A DNA stretch of 64,000 bases from positions 1 to 64,000 of the forward strand of contig PLLO01000011.1 of NCBI GenBank assembly GCA_003142255.1. The letters run 5' to 3'. The notes beneath the pieces are model-generated. The model ran no database searches and was not told the DNA's origin. It saw nothing but the letters and a program-made list of their open reading frames with translations. This document shows positions 46,969-55,216 of this stretch, piece by piece. The first letter of the stretch is position 1; every line of letters starts with the position of its first letter. The DNA comes from Bacteroidales bacterium (GTDB taxonomy: Bacteria; Bacteroidota; Bacteroidia; Bacteroidales; VadinHA17). The translations under genes were made by a program, and so were the position numbers.

Positions 46969-48075
46969 GTGACAACTGAAGAAATAAAATTTCCACTTTA
47001 TGCAAAGGTGACCATCTTTCTGATAGGTTTATTTGCTTTAACAGCGATTTTGTTTATTGCAAAGAGTATTATCATACCCATTGTTTTTGCCACAATTATT
47101 GCCATTATGCTTAATCCGGTTGTTGATTTTCTAGTCCGGATAAAAATTAACAGAGTGGTAGCCATTGCAATTGTAATGATGCTTACCTTTATCGTTCTTT
47201 TCGCATTTGTCTCTCTTGTGATTTCGCAGATTAGCCGGTTTAGCGATTCATGGCCGATTCTGGTTGAGAAGTTCACCGGAATAATCAACCAAAACATTTC
47301 TGACGCTGCCAGTTATTTCGACAAAGATCCTCAGAAAATTCATGAATGGATTACAAAAGTCCAGGGTGAAATTATCAACACCAGCACTACTGCAATAGGG
47401 CAAACTCTTGTAATCGTTGGCAGTGGGTTGGTCGTATTGTTTTTACTTCCCGTTTATATATTTCTGATACTGTTTTATCAGCCAATCTTACTTGAATTTA
47501 TTCACAGGCTTTTTAGTACAGATTACCACAGCAAGGTCAATGAAATAGTTAATCAGGTTAAAAAGGTTATTCAACAGTATCTGTTTGGGCTTTTAATAGA
47601 AGCTATATTAGTAGCAATCTTAGATACTGCAGCTCTTTTAATTCTTGGAATTGAATACGCTCTGCTTCTCGGCATTTTTGGTGCTTTGCTAAATATGATT
47701 CCATATATCGGAGGACTGGTAGCGGTGGCAATGCCAATGATGGTTGCCCTGGTTACAAAAACACCAGTGTACGCTATTTATGTTATGGCAGCATATTATT
47801 TCATCCAGCTGATAGACAATAACTACATTGTTCCATATATAGTTGCCTCAAAAGTTAAAATCAATGCGCTTTTCTCTATAATAGTGGTTCTTGCCGGAAA
47901 TGCTTTATGGGGCGTACCAGGTATGTTTCTTTCCATACCACTCCTTGCAATTGTAAAACTCATTTGCGATCATATCGAACCCTTAAAGCCCTTGGGATTT
48001 TTATTAGGCGATACCATGCCACCAATATTGAAAATTAAGCTGATTTTGAAAAAGGCAAAAAGTATATCTATATGA
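46969..48075 (+). CDS. AI-2E family transporter
   Basis: The 368-residue protein begins at a GTG directly after the preceding stop. It has 7-8 membrane helices and the family C-terminal segment VGALLNMIPYIGGLVA... and NNYIVPYIVASKVKINALFSIIVVLAGNALWGVPGMFLSIPLLAI. AI-2E permeases include sodium/proton antiporters and transporters of small signals; the substrate cannot be told. It closes the operon of three membrane-associated genes. Confidence 0.9.
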   Translation: MTTEEIKFPLYAKVTIFLIGLFALTAILFIAKSIIIPIVFATIIAIMLNPVVDFLVRIKINRVVAIAIVMMLTFIVLFAFVSLVISQISRFSDSWPILVEKFTGIINQNISDAASYFDKDPQKIHEWITKVQGEIINTSTTAIGQTLVIVGSGLVVLFLLPVYIFLILFYQPILLEFIHRLFSTDYHSKVNEIVNQVKKVIQQYLFGLLIEAILVAILDTAALLILGIEYALLLGIFGALLNMIPYIGGLVAVAMPMMVALVTKTPVYAIYVMAAYYFIQLIDNNYIVPYIVASKVKINALFSIIVVLAGNALWGVPGMFLSIPLLAIVKLICDHIEPLKPLGFLLGDTMPPILKIKLILKKAKSISI

Positions 48076-48161
48076 CAGAGGTTAAAAAAGAAGGCATATT
48101 ATTTACGAAGTTAGAACACTGCCTTGCCGCTATTCATCGTCCCTGCCAAACATAAAAAATT

Positions 48162-48584
48162 ATGACAAAATTTCCATACCTGAAGAATGTGCTTTTTATT
48201 TTCTTTTTGTTGCTCTCTGCAACTGCATCTGCCCCCGACTTTAAAACTGCCTTTATCCTGGTTTCAGCGCCCGTGGATCCTTACGACAGACTTATTAAAG
48301 CCATTGTTCAGGTTGAAAGTTTGGGAGATACTCTTGCATTCAATGTTATTGAAGAGGCAACCGGAGCGTTTCAGATCAGACCAATCAGGCTGAAGGATTA
48401 TAACCAGAGAACCGGCAACAATTATAAAGCAGGAGATTGCTATAATTATGAAATTTCAAAAAAAATATTCCTCTATTATGCAAAACGGGAAAGCTTTCCG
48501 GATTATGAATTAATTGCCCGGAAATGGAACGGATCAGGGAAAACCACACTGGATTACTGGAAAAAAGTCGAATTCTTCCTATAA
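48162..48584 (+). CDS. secreted lysozyme-fold transglycosylase-like protein
   Basis: The 140-residue protein has a signal peptide (1-24) and a lysozyme/SLT-like core (LIKAIVQVESLGDTLAFNVIEEATGAFQIRPIRLKDYN), where the Glu of VES would be catalytic, and ends with ARKWNGSG. It probably acts on peptidoglycan. It is short for a transglycosylase, but close to the size of small Bacteroidetes variants. Confidence 0.7.
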   Translation: MTKFPYLKNVLFIFFLLLSATASAPDFKTAFILVSAPVDPYDRLIKAIVQVESLGDTLAFNVIEEATGAFQIRPIRLKDYNQRTGNNYKAGDCYNYEISKKIFLYYAKRESFPDYELIARKWNGSGKTTLDYWKKVEFFL

Positions 48585-48687
48585 TAGCACTGCGGCAGAT
48601 ATCTGAGCGGCACTCAATAGCAATATGCGATTAAGGTAACTTTTTTGATTTTACTGAATTTATTTATTAAACATAATATTAAACACA

Positions 48688-48897
48688 ATGAAAAAAACGG
48701 GTATCGTCATCATTATTCTTGGTCTGTTATTGACCATTTTTACCGCAGTTACTTTCTTCACAAGGGAGAGTGTAGCAAAAATTGGTGATGTTAACATCAT
48801 AGCAAACAAACGGCATCACCTCAATTGGTCGCCATTTATTGGAATTGCCGTAATGGCAGTCGGAGGAGTTATTTTATGGCAATCTCCTAAAAAATAG
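48688..48897 (+). CDS. small two-helix membrane protein
   Basis: The 69-residue protein has two membrane helices (4-24 and about 48-63) with a polar loop ESVAKIGDVNIIANKRHHLN. It is similar to small stress-related membrane proteins in Bacteroidetes; function unknown. Confidence 0.6.
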   Translation: MKKTGIVIIILGLLLTIFTAVTFFTRESVAKIGDVNIIANKRHHLNWSPFIGIAVMAVGGVILWQSPKK

Positions 48898-49010
48898 GAT
48901 CCTTCCCGGAGCCATATATCAAATTCATGGCAAACAAAAGATGCCAATAAGTTCATTTGTATAGAATACATATATAGGATCAGCTGAAAAGGTAAATGTA
49001 ATGATGAATA

Positions 49011-49048
49011 AAAAAGACTGTCAAACCAAAACCGTGACAGTCTTTTTG
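49011..49048. terminator. terminator
   Basis: AAAAAGACTGTCA / TGACAGTCTTTTT stem with A- and T-runs on either side; it can end both the plus-strand small gene and the minus-strand OMP gene. Confidence 0.85.
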
Positions 49049-49063
49049 TATTTAAACCTGGTC

Positions 49064-49747
49064 TTAAAACCTGTACCCTATTGAAATGCCGAAACCTGTA
49101 TTTTTAACTGATAACTTATCACTATAAATTTTCAAAGTCCGGTTGTCTTCAGGATTAATTTTAAGCATTCCCAGTTGTCCATTCAGCTGGAGAAAGATCC
49201 CGCCTGCCATTTCAAATCCGGCAAAAATATTACCTCCGGCATCAAATGCTTTGAAATAGGGTACCCAGGGATCTCCAGCCTCTACAACACTTTTAAATAT
49301 TATATCTGTCTCATAGGTTGTGGAGCTGTACTGAACGGATGCCTTACCCCCTATACCATAACCTATATAGGGTCCAAATCCAAGCATAAAAGATCCTTTA
49401 CCCAGTAAAGCTTTATAAACAAAGTTTAAAGGCAATTCAATGTAAGAAAGCTTATATGTACCTGTTAATGAACCGTAATTGTTTTTTGCTCCTTTTGTGG
49501 TAAATAGTAATCCCGGTTGAAAATAGAAATCAGGCGCTATAGGTATCTGAACATTGACTCCGCCATGATAACCTAAAAGCATGTCATTCGCAAGTTTGTC
49601 ACCATTATTATCCTTTCCGGATAAATTCTGAAAATTTATACCCCCCAAAATGGCAAAGGATATTTTTGCTTTATCTGTACTCTGAGCAATTGCTAAAGGA
49701 GCTGAAAGCAAAAGGATCATTATTAAAGAAATTAGTCTTGTTTTCAT
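49064..49747 (-). CDS. outer membrane beta-barrel protein (PorT/OMP_b-brl type)
   Basis: The 227-residue protein (from the ATG at 49747) has a signal peptide (MKTRLISLIMILLLSAPLAIAQS) and beta-strand segments alternating with glycine turns (FYFQPGLLFTTKGAK, LSYIELPLNFVYKALLG, GFGPYIGYGIGG) and ends GFGISIGYRF, a standard outer-membrane terminal strand. It has 25 bp between it and the OmpA remnant and is probably co-transcribed from element copy 4. Confidence 0.8.
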   Translation of the reverse strand: MKTRLISLIMILLLSAPLAIAQSTDKAKISFAILGGINFQNLSGKDNNGDKLANDMLLGYHGGVNVQIPIAPDFYFQPGLLFTTKGAKNNYGSLTGTYKLSYIELPLNFVYKALLGKGSFMLGFGPYIGYGIGGKASVQYSSTTYETDIIFKSVVEAGDPWVPYFKAFDAGGNIFAGFEMAGGIFLQLNGQLGMLKINPEDNRTLKIYSDKLSVKNTGFGISIGYRF

Positions 49748-49772
49748 AATTTTTATTTTTTTGATATACGAT

Positions 49773-50094
49773 TTATTTAGCTGATTCTTTTTTAGCTTCA
49801 GCAATCATTTTTTCATTTGCAGAGATCAGAAACTCAACTCTGCGGTTCTGAGTGCGCCCGTCTGCAGTTGTATTGTCATATTTTGGAGTAGTTTCACCAA
49901 ATCCTTTAGTTGTAACGCGGTTGGAAGTTATATTTTTACCGGACAAATAACCTGACACTGCTATAGCCCGATTCTCAGATAAGGCCTGATTATATGATGT
50001 GCTCCCTTTACTGTGTTTTGTTCCATGAAGCACAACCTGACAAAATAAAAGCTGCACTTAATACGATAATTGAATTCATTCTCAACTTTTTCAT
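49773..50094 (-). pseudogene. OmpA-family lipoprotein with internal deletion and frameshift
   Basis: The minus-strand sequence starts MKKLRMNSIIVLSAAFILSG, then CASWNKTQ followed by a stop at 50008; it carries the lipoprotein signal of OmpA-type glycine-zipper proteins. The next frame resumes KGSTSYNQALSENRAIAVSG and continues through the OmpA C-terminus to NEKMIAEAKKESAK. The glycine-zipper and first half of the OmpA domain are missing. AAAGGG at the junction appears in both the expected KTQKG and DSKGS codons, consistent with microhomology deletion (inference). Confidence 0.7.
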
Positions 50095-50154
50095 AATAGA
50101 TGTATTTAAATGTATATAGATTATTATGCTTGTTCTTGTTGATTAACATTCTGC

Positions 50155-50221
50155 GAAAGGTAGACTCATTTAAACCGGCAAGTGTTACACAACTTTCGGT
50201 AAGAGTTATATAATTCACATA
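50155..50221 (-). promoter_or_regulatory. stress-regulon element, copy 4 (minus strand)
   Basis: Read on the minus strand: TATGTGAAT (complement of 50213-50221), half-sites ATAAC and GTAAC spaced 21 bp, and TACCTTTC at the -7 position 25 bp on. It precedes the OmpA remnant and the beta-barrel gene. Confidence 0.8.
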
Positions 50222-50313
50222 TTTTGAGTGTATAATAAGTTATATTTCAAATAGCACCAGACCATTTCATATTTCATTATAAAGAATCCACAACCCAATG
50301 GGATAAATAAGAA

Positions 50314-50380
50314 TGTGTGAATTATGTAATTTTTCCCAAGAGTTATGTAACACGTAACTCTATGCTCAACCCTACCTTTG
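50314..50380 (+). promoter_or_regulatory. stress-regulon element, copy 5
   Basis: TGTGTGAAT (50314-50322), half-sites ending GTAAT (50330) and GTAAC (50351), TACCTTTG with TTTG at 50377-50380. It is 80 bp before the DUF6600-like gene and lies back to back with copy 4 (about 90 bp apart). Confidence 0.88.
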
Positions 50381-50460
50381 TATAAAGAGATATTACGGCT
50401 AACTGTTAAAAACAGTCTGTTACTTAACAAATAACAACAGGTAATTAAATTTTAATCATT

Positions 50461-51678
50461 ATGAAATCAAACATTAAAATTCTGGTAATCTTACTTACAT
50501 TGATTGTGTCTTCTGTATTTACAAAACAGGTCTCAGCGCAGCAGAATAATATCAGTTTCCAGGTCTTCTATGATCAGTTAAGTCCTTACGGGCAATGGGT
50601 GGATTATCCCAATTATGGTTATGTATGGATTCCGGACGCTGGATCTGACTTTGTTCCTTATTCGTCAAATGGTCATTGGATTCCGACAAACTATGGCTGG
50701 ACATGGGCTTCGGATTACAATTGGGGATGGGCTCCTTTTCATTATGGACGTTGGGATTACGATAGTTATTATGGCTGGTTCTGGGTACCCGACAATGAAT
50801 GGGGACCTGCATGGGTGACGTGGAGAAGAGCCAATGGTTATTATGGCTGGGAACCGATGCAGCCCGGTGTTAGTATCAGTCTTAGTTTTGGAAGGGAATA
50901 TAATAGTAACAACAATCACTGGATATTCGTAAGAGACATGTATTTCGACAGATCCGACGTCTCCCGCTATTATGTCGATCGAACTTCTCGTGACAAGATC
51001 ATCAGAAATTCCAACGTGATTAATAATACTTATGTTGATAAAAGCCGTAATACAACATATGTCTCTGGACCCAAAAGAGAGGACGTACAACATTTTACCG
51101 GCAGAAAAGTCAATCCTGTCGCTGTTCAGGAAAATAGCAGACCAGGACAAAATATGAGCAATGGCCAGTTGCATATTTACAGACCGCAGGTGACGAAAAA
51201 CAATGAAATGGGACATAAACCTGCTCCATCAAGAATAGTTAACCTTAAGGATGTGAAACGTCCCTCAGAAAGAAATGCACCAAATAAACCACAGACTGTA
51301 AATCAACCGCAGAAAGTAAATCAACCACAGACTGTGAATCAACCACAGAGAGTAAATCAACCGCAGAAAGTGAATCAACCACAGAGAGTAAATCAACCGC
51401 AGAAAGTGAATCAACCGCAGAGAGTAAATCAACCGCAGAAAGTGAATCAACCGCAGACTATAAATAAGTCCGATAATAACAGACAGGAACCACAGACGAA
51501 TACTGCAAGTCCGCAGAGAAGCAATAATAATTCAAGAGTTCCGGAACAGCAGAATGCAAATTCATCCCAAAACAACAGAAGTGAAAAGCAACCGGTTACT
51601 GTTAAACCTTCGGTCAAAAACAAGAACGTGCAACAGAAGAAATCCAGTTCTGAACCTGCCGGGGGAAAAACTAAATAA
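50461..51678 (+). CDS. DUF6600/YXWGXW-type secreted protein with hexapeptide repeat tail
   Basis: The 405-residue protein has a signal peptide (1-26, VSAQQ) and an aromatic-rich domain (30-170: YGQWVDYPNYGYVW, NYGWTWASDYNWGW, GRWDYDSYYGWFWVP) of the DUF6600 type, followed by a charged linker and a tail with about eleven copies of NQPQ(K/R/T)V (51290-51460) and a Lys/Ser-rich end. It probably sits in the periplasm or on the outer membrane. Its high positive charge in the tail suggests binding of wall polymer or nucleic acid (inference). Confidence 0.8.
   Translation: MKSNIKILVILLTLIVSSVFTKQVSAQQNNISFQVFYDQLSPYGQWVDYPNYGYVWIPDAGSDFVPYSSNGHWIPTNYGWTWASDYNWGWAPFHYGRWDYDSYYGWFWVPDNEWGPAWVTWRRANGYYGWEPMQPGVSISLSFGREYNSNNNHWIFVRDMYFDRSDVSRYYVDRTSRDKIIRNSNVINNTYVDKSRNTTYVSGPKREDVQHFTGRKVNPVAVQENSRPGQNMSNGQLHIYRPQVTKNNEMGHKPAPSRIVNLKDVKRPSERNAPNKPQTVNQPQKVNQPQTVNQPQRVNQPQKVNQPQRVNQPQKVNQPQRVNQPQKVNQPQTINKSDNNRQEPQTNTASPQRSNNNSRVPEQQNANSSQNNRSEKQPVTVKPSVKNKNVQQKKSSSEPAGGKTK
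51290..51460 (+). repeat. 18-bp tandem repeat encoding NQPQxV
   Basis: About eleven units of AATCAACCGCAGAAAGTG and variants run within the DUF6600 gene. Unit alternation K-T-R is visible, with two alternating DNA forms. It is coding, not CRISPR. Confidence 0.85.
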
Positions 51679-51722
51679 CATCTGTGCTATGAAAACTTCG
51701 CCTAAACATAAAATCAGACATC

Positions 51723-51905
51723 ATGAATAATAGTTCGGCAGGATACTGGAATAAGACAAAAGAAAAACTCAAACAAAAATATTCAATTATTACCGAAGAA
51801 GATTTACGCTTTTGCGAAGGTAAAGAAAATGAAATGATGGAAATGCTTGGCTATAAACTAGGGAAAACAAAATTAGAACTCCTTTATATTATTGCAGCGC
51901 TATAG
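51723..51905 (+). CDS. CsbD-like general stress protein
   Basis: The 60-residue protein starts MNNSSAGYWNKTKEKLKQKY and has ITEEDLRFCEGKENEMMEMLGYKLGKTK, matching the CsbD fold (helical bundle, W-K-x-K-x(4)-K). CsbD proteins are small stress-induced proteins of unknown biochemical role. It is 45 bp after the DUF6600 gene and may be on the same transcript. Confidence 0.8.
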   Translation: MNNSSAGYWNKTKEKLKQKYSIITEEDLRFCEGKENEMMEMLGYKLGKTKLELLYIIAAL

Positions 51906-51995
51906 CACGGTTTATTCCGATGCTGTCATTCTATCAGACAGGAAAGTTCGGGCTATACTTAAATTGTAAAGCTGCTGCTTAATAATAATAAAAGT

Positions 51996-52121
51996 TTGGG
52001 TGTGGGATTTTTTTGGTTACATATAAGTGGAATAATTCATATCCTTCCTGCCATAGCAATCTTTGTTTTACTGATCTGGTATATCAATAAAAAATCAATT
52101 ATACCAAAGTATAAACTATAA
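51996..52121 (+). CDS. possible 41-residue lmo0937-like membrane peptide
   Basis: Starting at a TTG, the frame reads LGVGFFWLHISGIIHILPAI and then AIFVLLIWYINKK, recalling the GxIHxLLVIA motif of the 51-residue protein at 45143. There is no ATG, so it may be a remnant or use TTG/GTG. Low confidence. Confidence 0.35.
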   Translation: MGVGFFWLHISGIIHILPAIAIFVLLIWYINKKSIIPKYKL

Positions 52122-52221
52122 ATCTAAAATCGGGGAGTGCCTGCACAAATTGTTGAAGTATGTTAACAGGCAACCAGGGATAAGTTCTATGGGATCTGCT
52201 ACCCACTATCATTACCTGCAA

Positions 52222-52288
52222 TGTGTGAATGATGTAACTTATTCCTATAGTTATGTAATGGTTCCAGGAATTAATAGAATCACCTTTG
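52222..52288 (+). promoter_or_regulatory. stress-regulon element, copy 6
   Basis: TGTGTGAAT (52222-52230), half-sites ending GTAAC (52238) and GTAAT (52259), CACCTTTG with TTTG at 52285-52288. It lies about 40 bp before the YXWGXW lipoprotein start. Confidence 0.88.
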
Positions 52289-52324
52289 TATTGTGAAGAT
52301 TTTTTCATAACTAATAGTATTAAA

Positions 52325-52753
52325 ATGAGGGGGAATAGAAGCTTACAAAAAGTCGTTGTGGAGGCAATCAAATGCGAACCGGTAATGAACGCAGCTGAAA
52401 CCAGTGTCGATTCGAAATTCGGAAAGTACCTGAAAAAGTTCATTTTATTGGCCAGTCTGGTAGGAATAGGATTATTCCTCAATTCCTGTATGAGTGGTTA
52501 TGTTGCAACAGAACCTGCATATACGGTATATGCCAGACCAGCACAACCAAGCAATCTCCATATTTGGATAGATGGCGATTGGGGCTGGAATAGTCAAAGC
52601 CATATGTACGTACAAAGACCCGGCTATTGGGAACAACCAAGACAAGGGAAGACTTATGTATCAGGTTACTGGCAGACAACTCCACGCGGAAAATCATGGT
52701 CTAAGGGGCATTGGCAATCAACAGGCCGCCAGACAAAAAATCACGGTCGGTAA
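52325..52753 (+). CDS. YXWGXW-type lipoprotein
   Basis: The 142-residue protein has an extended N-terminal region followed by a hydrophobic segment (FILLASLVGIGLFLNSC, lipobox Cys at about 76) and tryptophan/glycine repeats (HIWIDGDWGWN, RPGYWEQPRQGKTYVSGYWQ, SWSKGHWQS) typical of YXWGXW proteins. The first ATG downstream of the promoter is 52325. Such a long pre-signal is unusual; a later ATG at about 52385 would leave a more normal lipoprotein signal. Confidence 0.7.
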   Translation: MRGNRSLQKVVVEAIKCEPVMNAAETSVDSKFGKYLKKFILLASLVGIGLFLNSCMSGYVATEPAYTVYARPAQPSNLHIWIDGDWGWNSQSHMYVQRPGYWEQPRQGKTYVSGYWQTTPRGKSWSKGHWQSTGRQTKNHGR

Positions 52754-52847
52754 TTGTACTGATTATTCATTATTCAGACATCAGGTGAATTATTCTTTAA
52801 TGATGCACTTTTTAAACTGAGGTTGGTATCAAATAGAATGAACCTGA

Positions 52848-52913
52848 TGTATGAATAATGTAACTTTTTGCCAGAGTTGAATGACATCTCCGGGAATCAG
52901 AATCTAATCTTTG
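52848..52913 (+). promoter_or_regulatory. stress-regulon element, copy 7 (degenerate)
   Basis: TGTATGAAT (52848-52856), half-sites ending GTAAC (52864) and ATGAC (52885), and TTTG at 52910-52913, one base closer than in other copies. The second half-site is degraded (TTGAATGAC). It precedes the small gene at 52940. Confidence 0.7.
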
Positions 52914-52939
52914 TTTTATCAAACAAACAAAATAGTACA

Positions 52940-53122
52940 ATGAGAAAATCGATTTTAGGCCATTCTTTAACAGGATTATTGACTGATACGATTTTGAAAA
53001 GATACATCTTCATCTTAATCCTGGGAATCTTTAGCCTGGGGTCTATGGCAAATCCAAAACTGGCATCAAAACAGCAAATAGGGATGTTTATTAATATTAA
53101 AGATTTTTATTCCATCAGGTAA
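52940..53122 (+). CDS. small hypothetical protein with membrane helix
   Basis: The 60-residue protein starts MRKSILGHSLTGLLTDTILK and has a hydrophobic segment (YIFILILGIFSLGSMANPKL) resembling a signal peptide with cleavage near MANP. No known family. It is 33 bp upstream of the OmpA gene and downstream of copy 7. Confidence 0.55.
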   Translation: MRKSILGHSLTGLLTDTILKRYIFILILGIFSLGSMANPKLASKQQIGMFINIKDFYSIR

Positions 53123-53155
53123 AGAAATTTATTTAAGGCATAATAATCATAACCA

Positions 53156-53683
53156 ATGAAAATTCTGATAATTGGATTTCTTGCATTTTTTGGCTGGTCT
53201 GCATTATCTACTCATCTCTATGTATGTAAGATAAAAGGATTATGCGTTGAACCGGTAACAATTCAGACTGAAATGACCAACAATAAAGATGTCATCGCTG
53301 GTGTCACTTCAGGTAAGCCTTCAGGGCATGAACAGGAAGCGCTTCCCGGAAAACTTTCAATTTACTTTGCATTTGACAAATCTGAATTCAATTCTGATTC
53401 AGTGACAGACAAATATTTTGATAAATCGAATACTTACCTGGATCAAAACCCGCAGGCAAGGCTCAGTATCACAGGCTATACCGATGCAATTGGATCCAAT
53501 GAGTACAATCAGGCTCTGGGTTATCGGCGGGCTCAGCGTTTGCAGAATTATTTTGAAAGCAAAGGCATACCGGCGAATAAAGTTATAATAGAGTCAAAGG
53601 GCGAGAAAGAGCCTGCAGAGGATAATAATACATCGGCTGGTAGAGCAAATAACAGAAGAACTGAAATAACGATTAAGAAATAA
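53156..53683 (+). CDS. OmpA-domain protein
   Basis: The 175-residue protein has an N-terminal membrane/signal helix (about 1-20) and an OmpA peptidoglycan-binding domain (about 62-173; FAFDKSEFNSDS, ITGYTDAIGSNEYNQALGYRRAQRL, GRANNRRTEITIKK). The domain holds the Asp and Arg (TDAIGS, NNRRTE) that bind diaminopimelate. It is 4 bp upstream of the HhH-like repeat protein, so the two are coupled. Confidence 0.88.
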   Translation: MKILIIGFLAFFGWSALSTHLYVCKIKGLCVEPVTIQTEMTNNKDVIAGVTSGKPSGHEQEALPGKLSIYFAFDKSEFNSDSVTDKYFDKSNTYLDQNPQARLSITGYTDAIGSNEYNQALGYRRAQRLQNYFESKGIPANKVIIESKGEKEPAEDNNTSAGRANNRRTEITIKK

Positions 53684-53687
53684 AATC

Positions 53688-54914
53688 ATGAGTACTTTAT
53701 TAATTCTTTTGGTACAAACAAAAAGCGGAGCAGCCATTGAAATACTTTCTTTTTTACTGGTCGCCGCCATCATCGGGTATATAACTGCATGGCTTTACTG
53801 CAAGTCGATTTATGTAAGTAGGATTAAAGCTATTGAATCTGAGAAAGATGAATTGAATAAACATATCGCCACCCTTGATGCAGAAAACAGTAATCTTCAA
53901 AGAAGTCTCCATGAAAAAGAGAATTTAATGAAACATCTTGTTCTTGAGGTTAAAGCTCTGAAAGCACTTCATACGGAAGCTGTTCATGAGACTGATGATA
54001 TGGAGTTAAAAAACAAAAGGACAGAACAACTGCTGTACGAAAAGGATGAAGCTTTGGTTCATATTGCACAAAGCAGGCATTTGCTGAATTACGATAGTTT
54101 TGGAACAGCCACAGAGACAGAAAAAGATGACTTGAAAATGATCAGCGGAATAGGTCCTTTTATTGAGGAAAGACTGCATGCATTGGATATTTTTACTTTC
54201 AGTCAGATCAGTAAATTCACCACTCAGGATATTAATACGATTAATGATGCGATTATTTACTTCTCAGGAAGAATTGAAAGGGACGAATGGGTTGCACAAG
54301 CCAGGGAACTTGTCCATGACCATGATATAAGGGATGAATTGTTTAAACGGATCAGCGAAAGGAAGGCCAGTATTTATTACAACAGAATAGGGACGGCTAA
54401 AAAAGAAGAAGCTGACGACCTGACTATCATCAGTGGTATTGGTGGCTGGATAAAGGAAAAGCTCAATATGCTGGATATTTATACGTTCAGGCAGATCAGT
54501 AATTTTACCAGAGAAGATGTTGTAGCTGTCACTGAGGCAATTGAATACTTCCCTGGCAGGATTGAAAGGGATGAATGGATACTTCAGGCCCGGGAACTTG
54601 TGCGGATCGCAGGCAATAAGTCGGATCTGCTTAAACGCATAAGGGACAGAAAAGGAAGAATCTACTTTGACAGGTTGGGGTTTGCCCATAAACATGAGGC
54701 AAATAATCTAACCCTGATTGATGGCCTCGGACTATGGGTTGAGGAACGTCTGAACCTGCTAGGCATATATACTTTTGATCAGATAAGTAAGCTTACTCAC
54801 ACGGATATTGAGACAATTACTGAAGTCCTGGAAATTATACCTGGTCGTATCGAGCAGGATAATTGGGTAGGTCAGGCCCGGGAACTTGCAAAAAAACAGG
54901 TGCCAATATTATAA
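53688..54914 (+). CDS. membrane protein with three helix-hairpin-helix-like repeats
   Basis: The 408-residue protein has one membrane helix (about 19-38), a coiled coil (about 45-130) and three related units of about 90 residues, each carrying (D/N)(D/N)L..I.GIG..(I/V)EE(R/K)L..L.I(Y/F)TF.QIS then GRIE(R/Q)D.W..QARELV (roughly 150-225, 240-315, 330-405). The units resemble the helix-hairpin-helix / DUF4332-type pair often appended to ribosomal L21 and membrane proteins. The DNA-binding GIG loop is conserved in repeat 1 and 2 (SGIGPF, SGIGGW) and is GLGLW in repeat 3. The role is unknown. Confidence 0.75.
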   Translation: MSTLLILLVQTKSGAAIEILSFLLVAAIIGYITAWLYCKSIYVSRIKAIESEKDELNKHIATLDAENSNLQRSLHEKENLMKHLVLEVKALKALHTEAVHETDDMELKNKRTEQLLYEKDEALVHIAQSRHLLNYDSFGTATETEKDDLKMISGIGPFIEERLHALDIFTFSQISKFTTQDINTINDAIIYFSGRIERDEWVAQARELVHDHDIRDELFKRISERKASIYYNRIGTAKKEEADDLTIISGIGGWIKEKLNMLDIYTFRQISNFTREDVVAVTEAIEYFPGRIERDEWILQARELVRIAGNKSDLLKRIRDRKGRIYFDRLGFAHKHEANNLTLIDGLGLWVEERLNLLGIYTFDQISKLTHTDIETITEVLEIIPGRIEQDNWVGQARELAKKQVPIL

Positions 54915-55119
54915 CCAGAGAACCAATAACAACTATAAATCCTTTGTAATCAATTGTTTCTATGATTCGGACTTTTTATAAGTCCGGATGTAATTCCTGA
55001 TATGATAAATTTGAAGCAATAACTAAAAAAATCTTTCAGGATCTCTTTCATTATCTATAATTCCCTCTTATGTCTTCATCCGGAATAGGGGCTGAATCAA
55101 AGCGCACTGCTACAATAAA

Positions 55120-55186
55120 TGTGTGAATGATGTAACAAATTTCTGAAATTGTGTAACACATTCCTGAATCGACGGGCTTAATTTTA
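55120..55186 (+). promoter_or_regulatory. stress-regulon element, copy 8
   Basis: TGTGTGAAT (55120-55128), half-sites ending GTAAC (55136) and GTAAC (55157), TAATTTTA with TTTA at 55183-55186. It is intact although the gene downstream is broken. Positions 55150-55200 match copy 9 (56194-56244) almost exactly. Confidence 0.87.
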
Positions 55187-55216
55187 TAAAGTATAAATAA
55201 TTTAAAACCTAAAAAA

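Noticed and set aside
49022-49060. Weak TGTAAC-like site around 48625 before the 69-residue membrane protein
   Set aside because: Only one GGTAAC half-site with no second half-site or -7 at the required spacing, so not counted as a regulon copy.
51265-51450. Tandem repeats as a CRISPR array
   Set aside because: Units are contiguous, 18 bp, in frame and without spacers; they encode NQPQxV.
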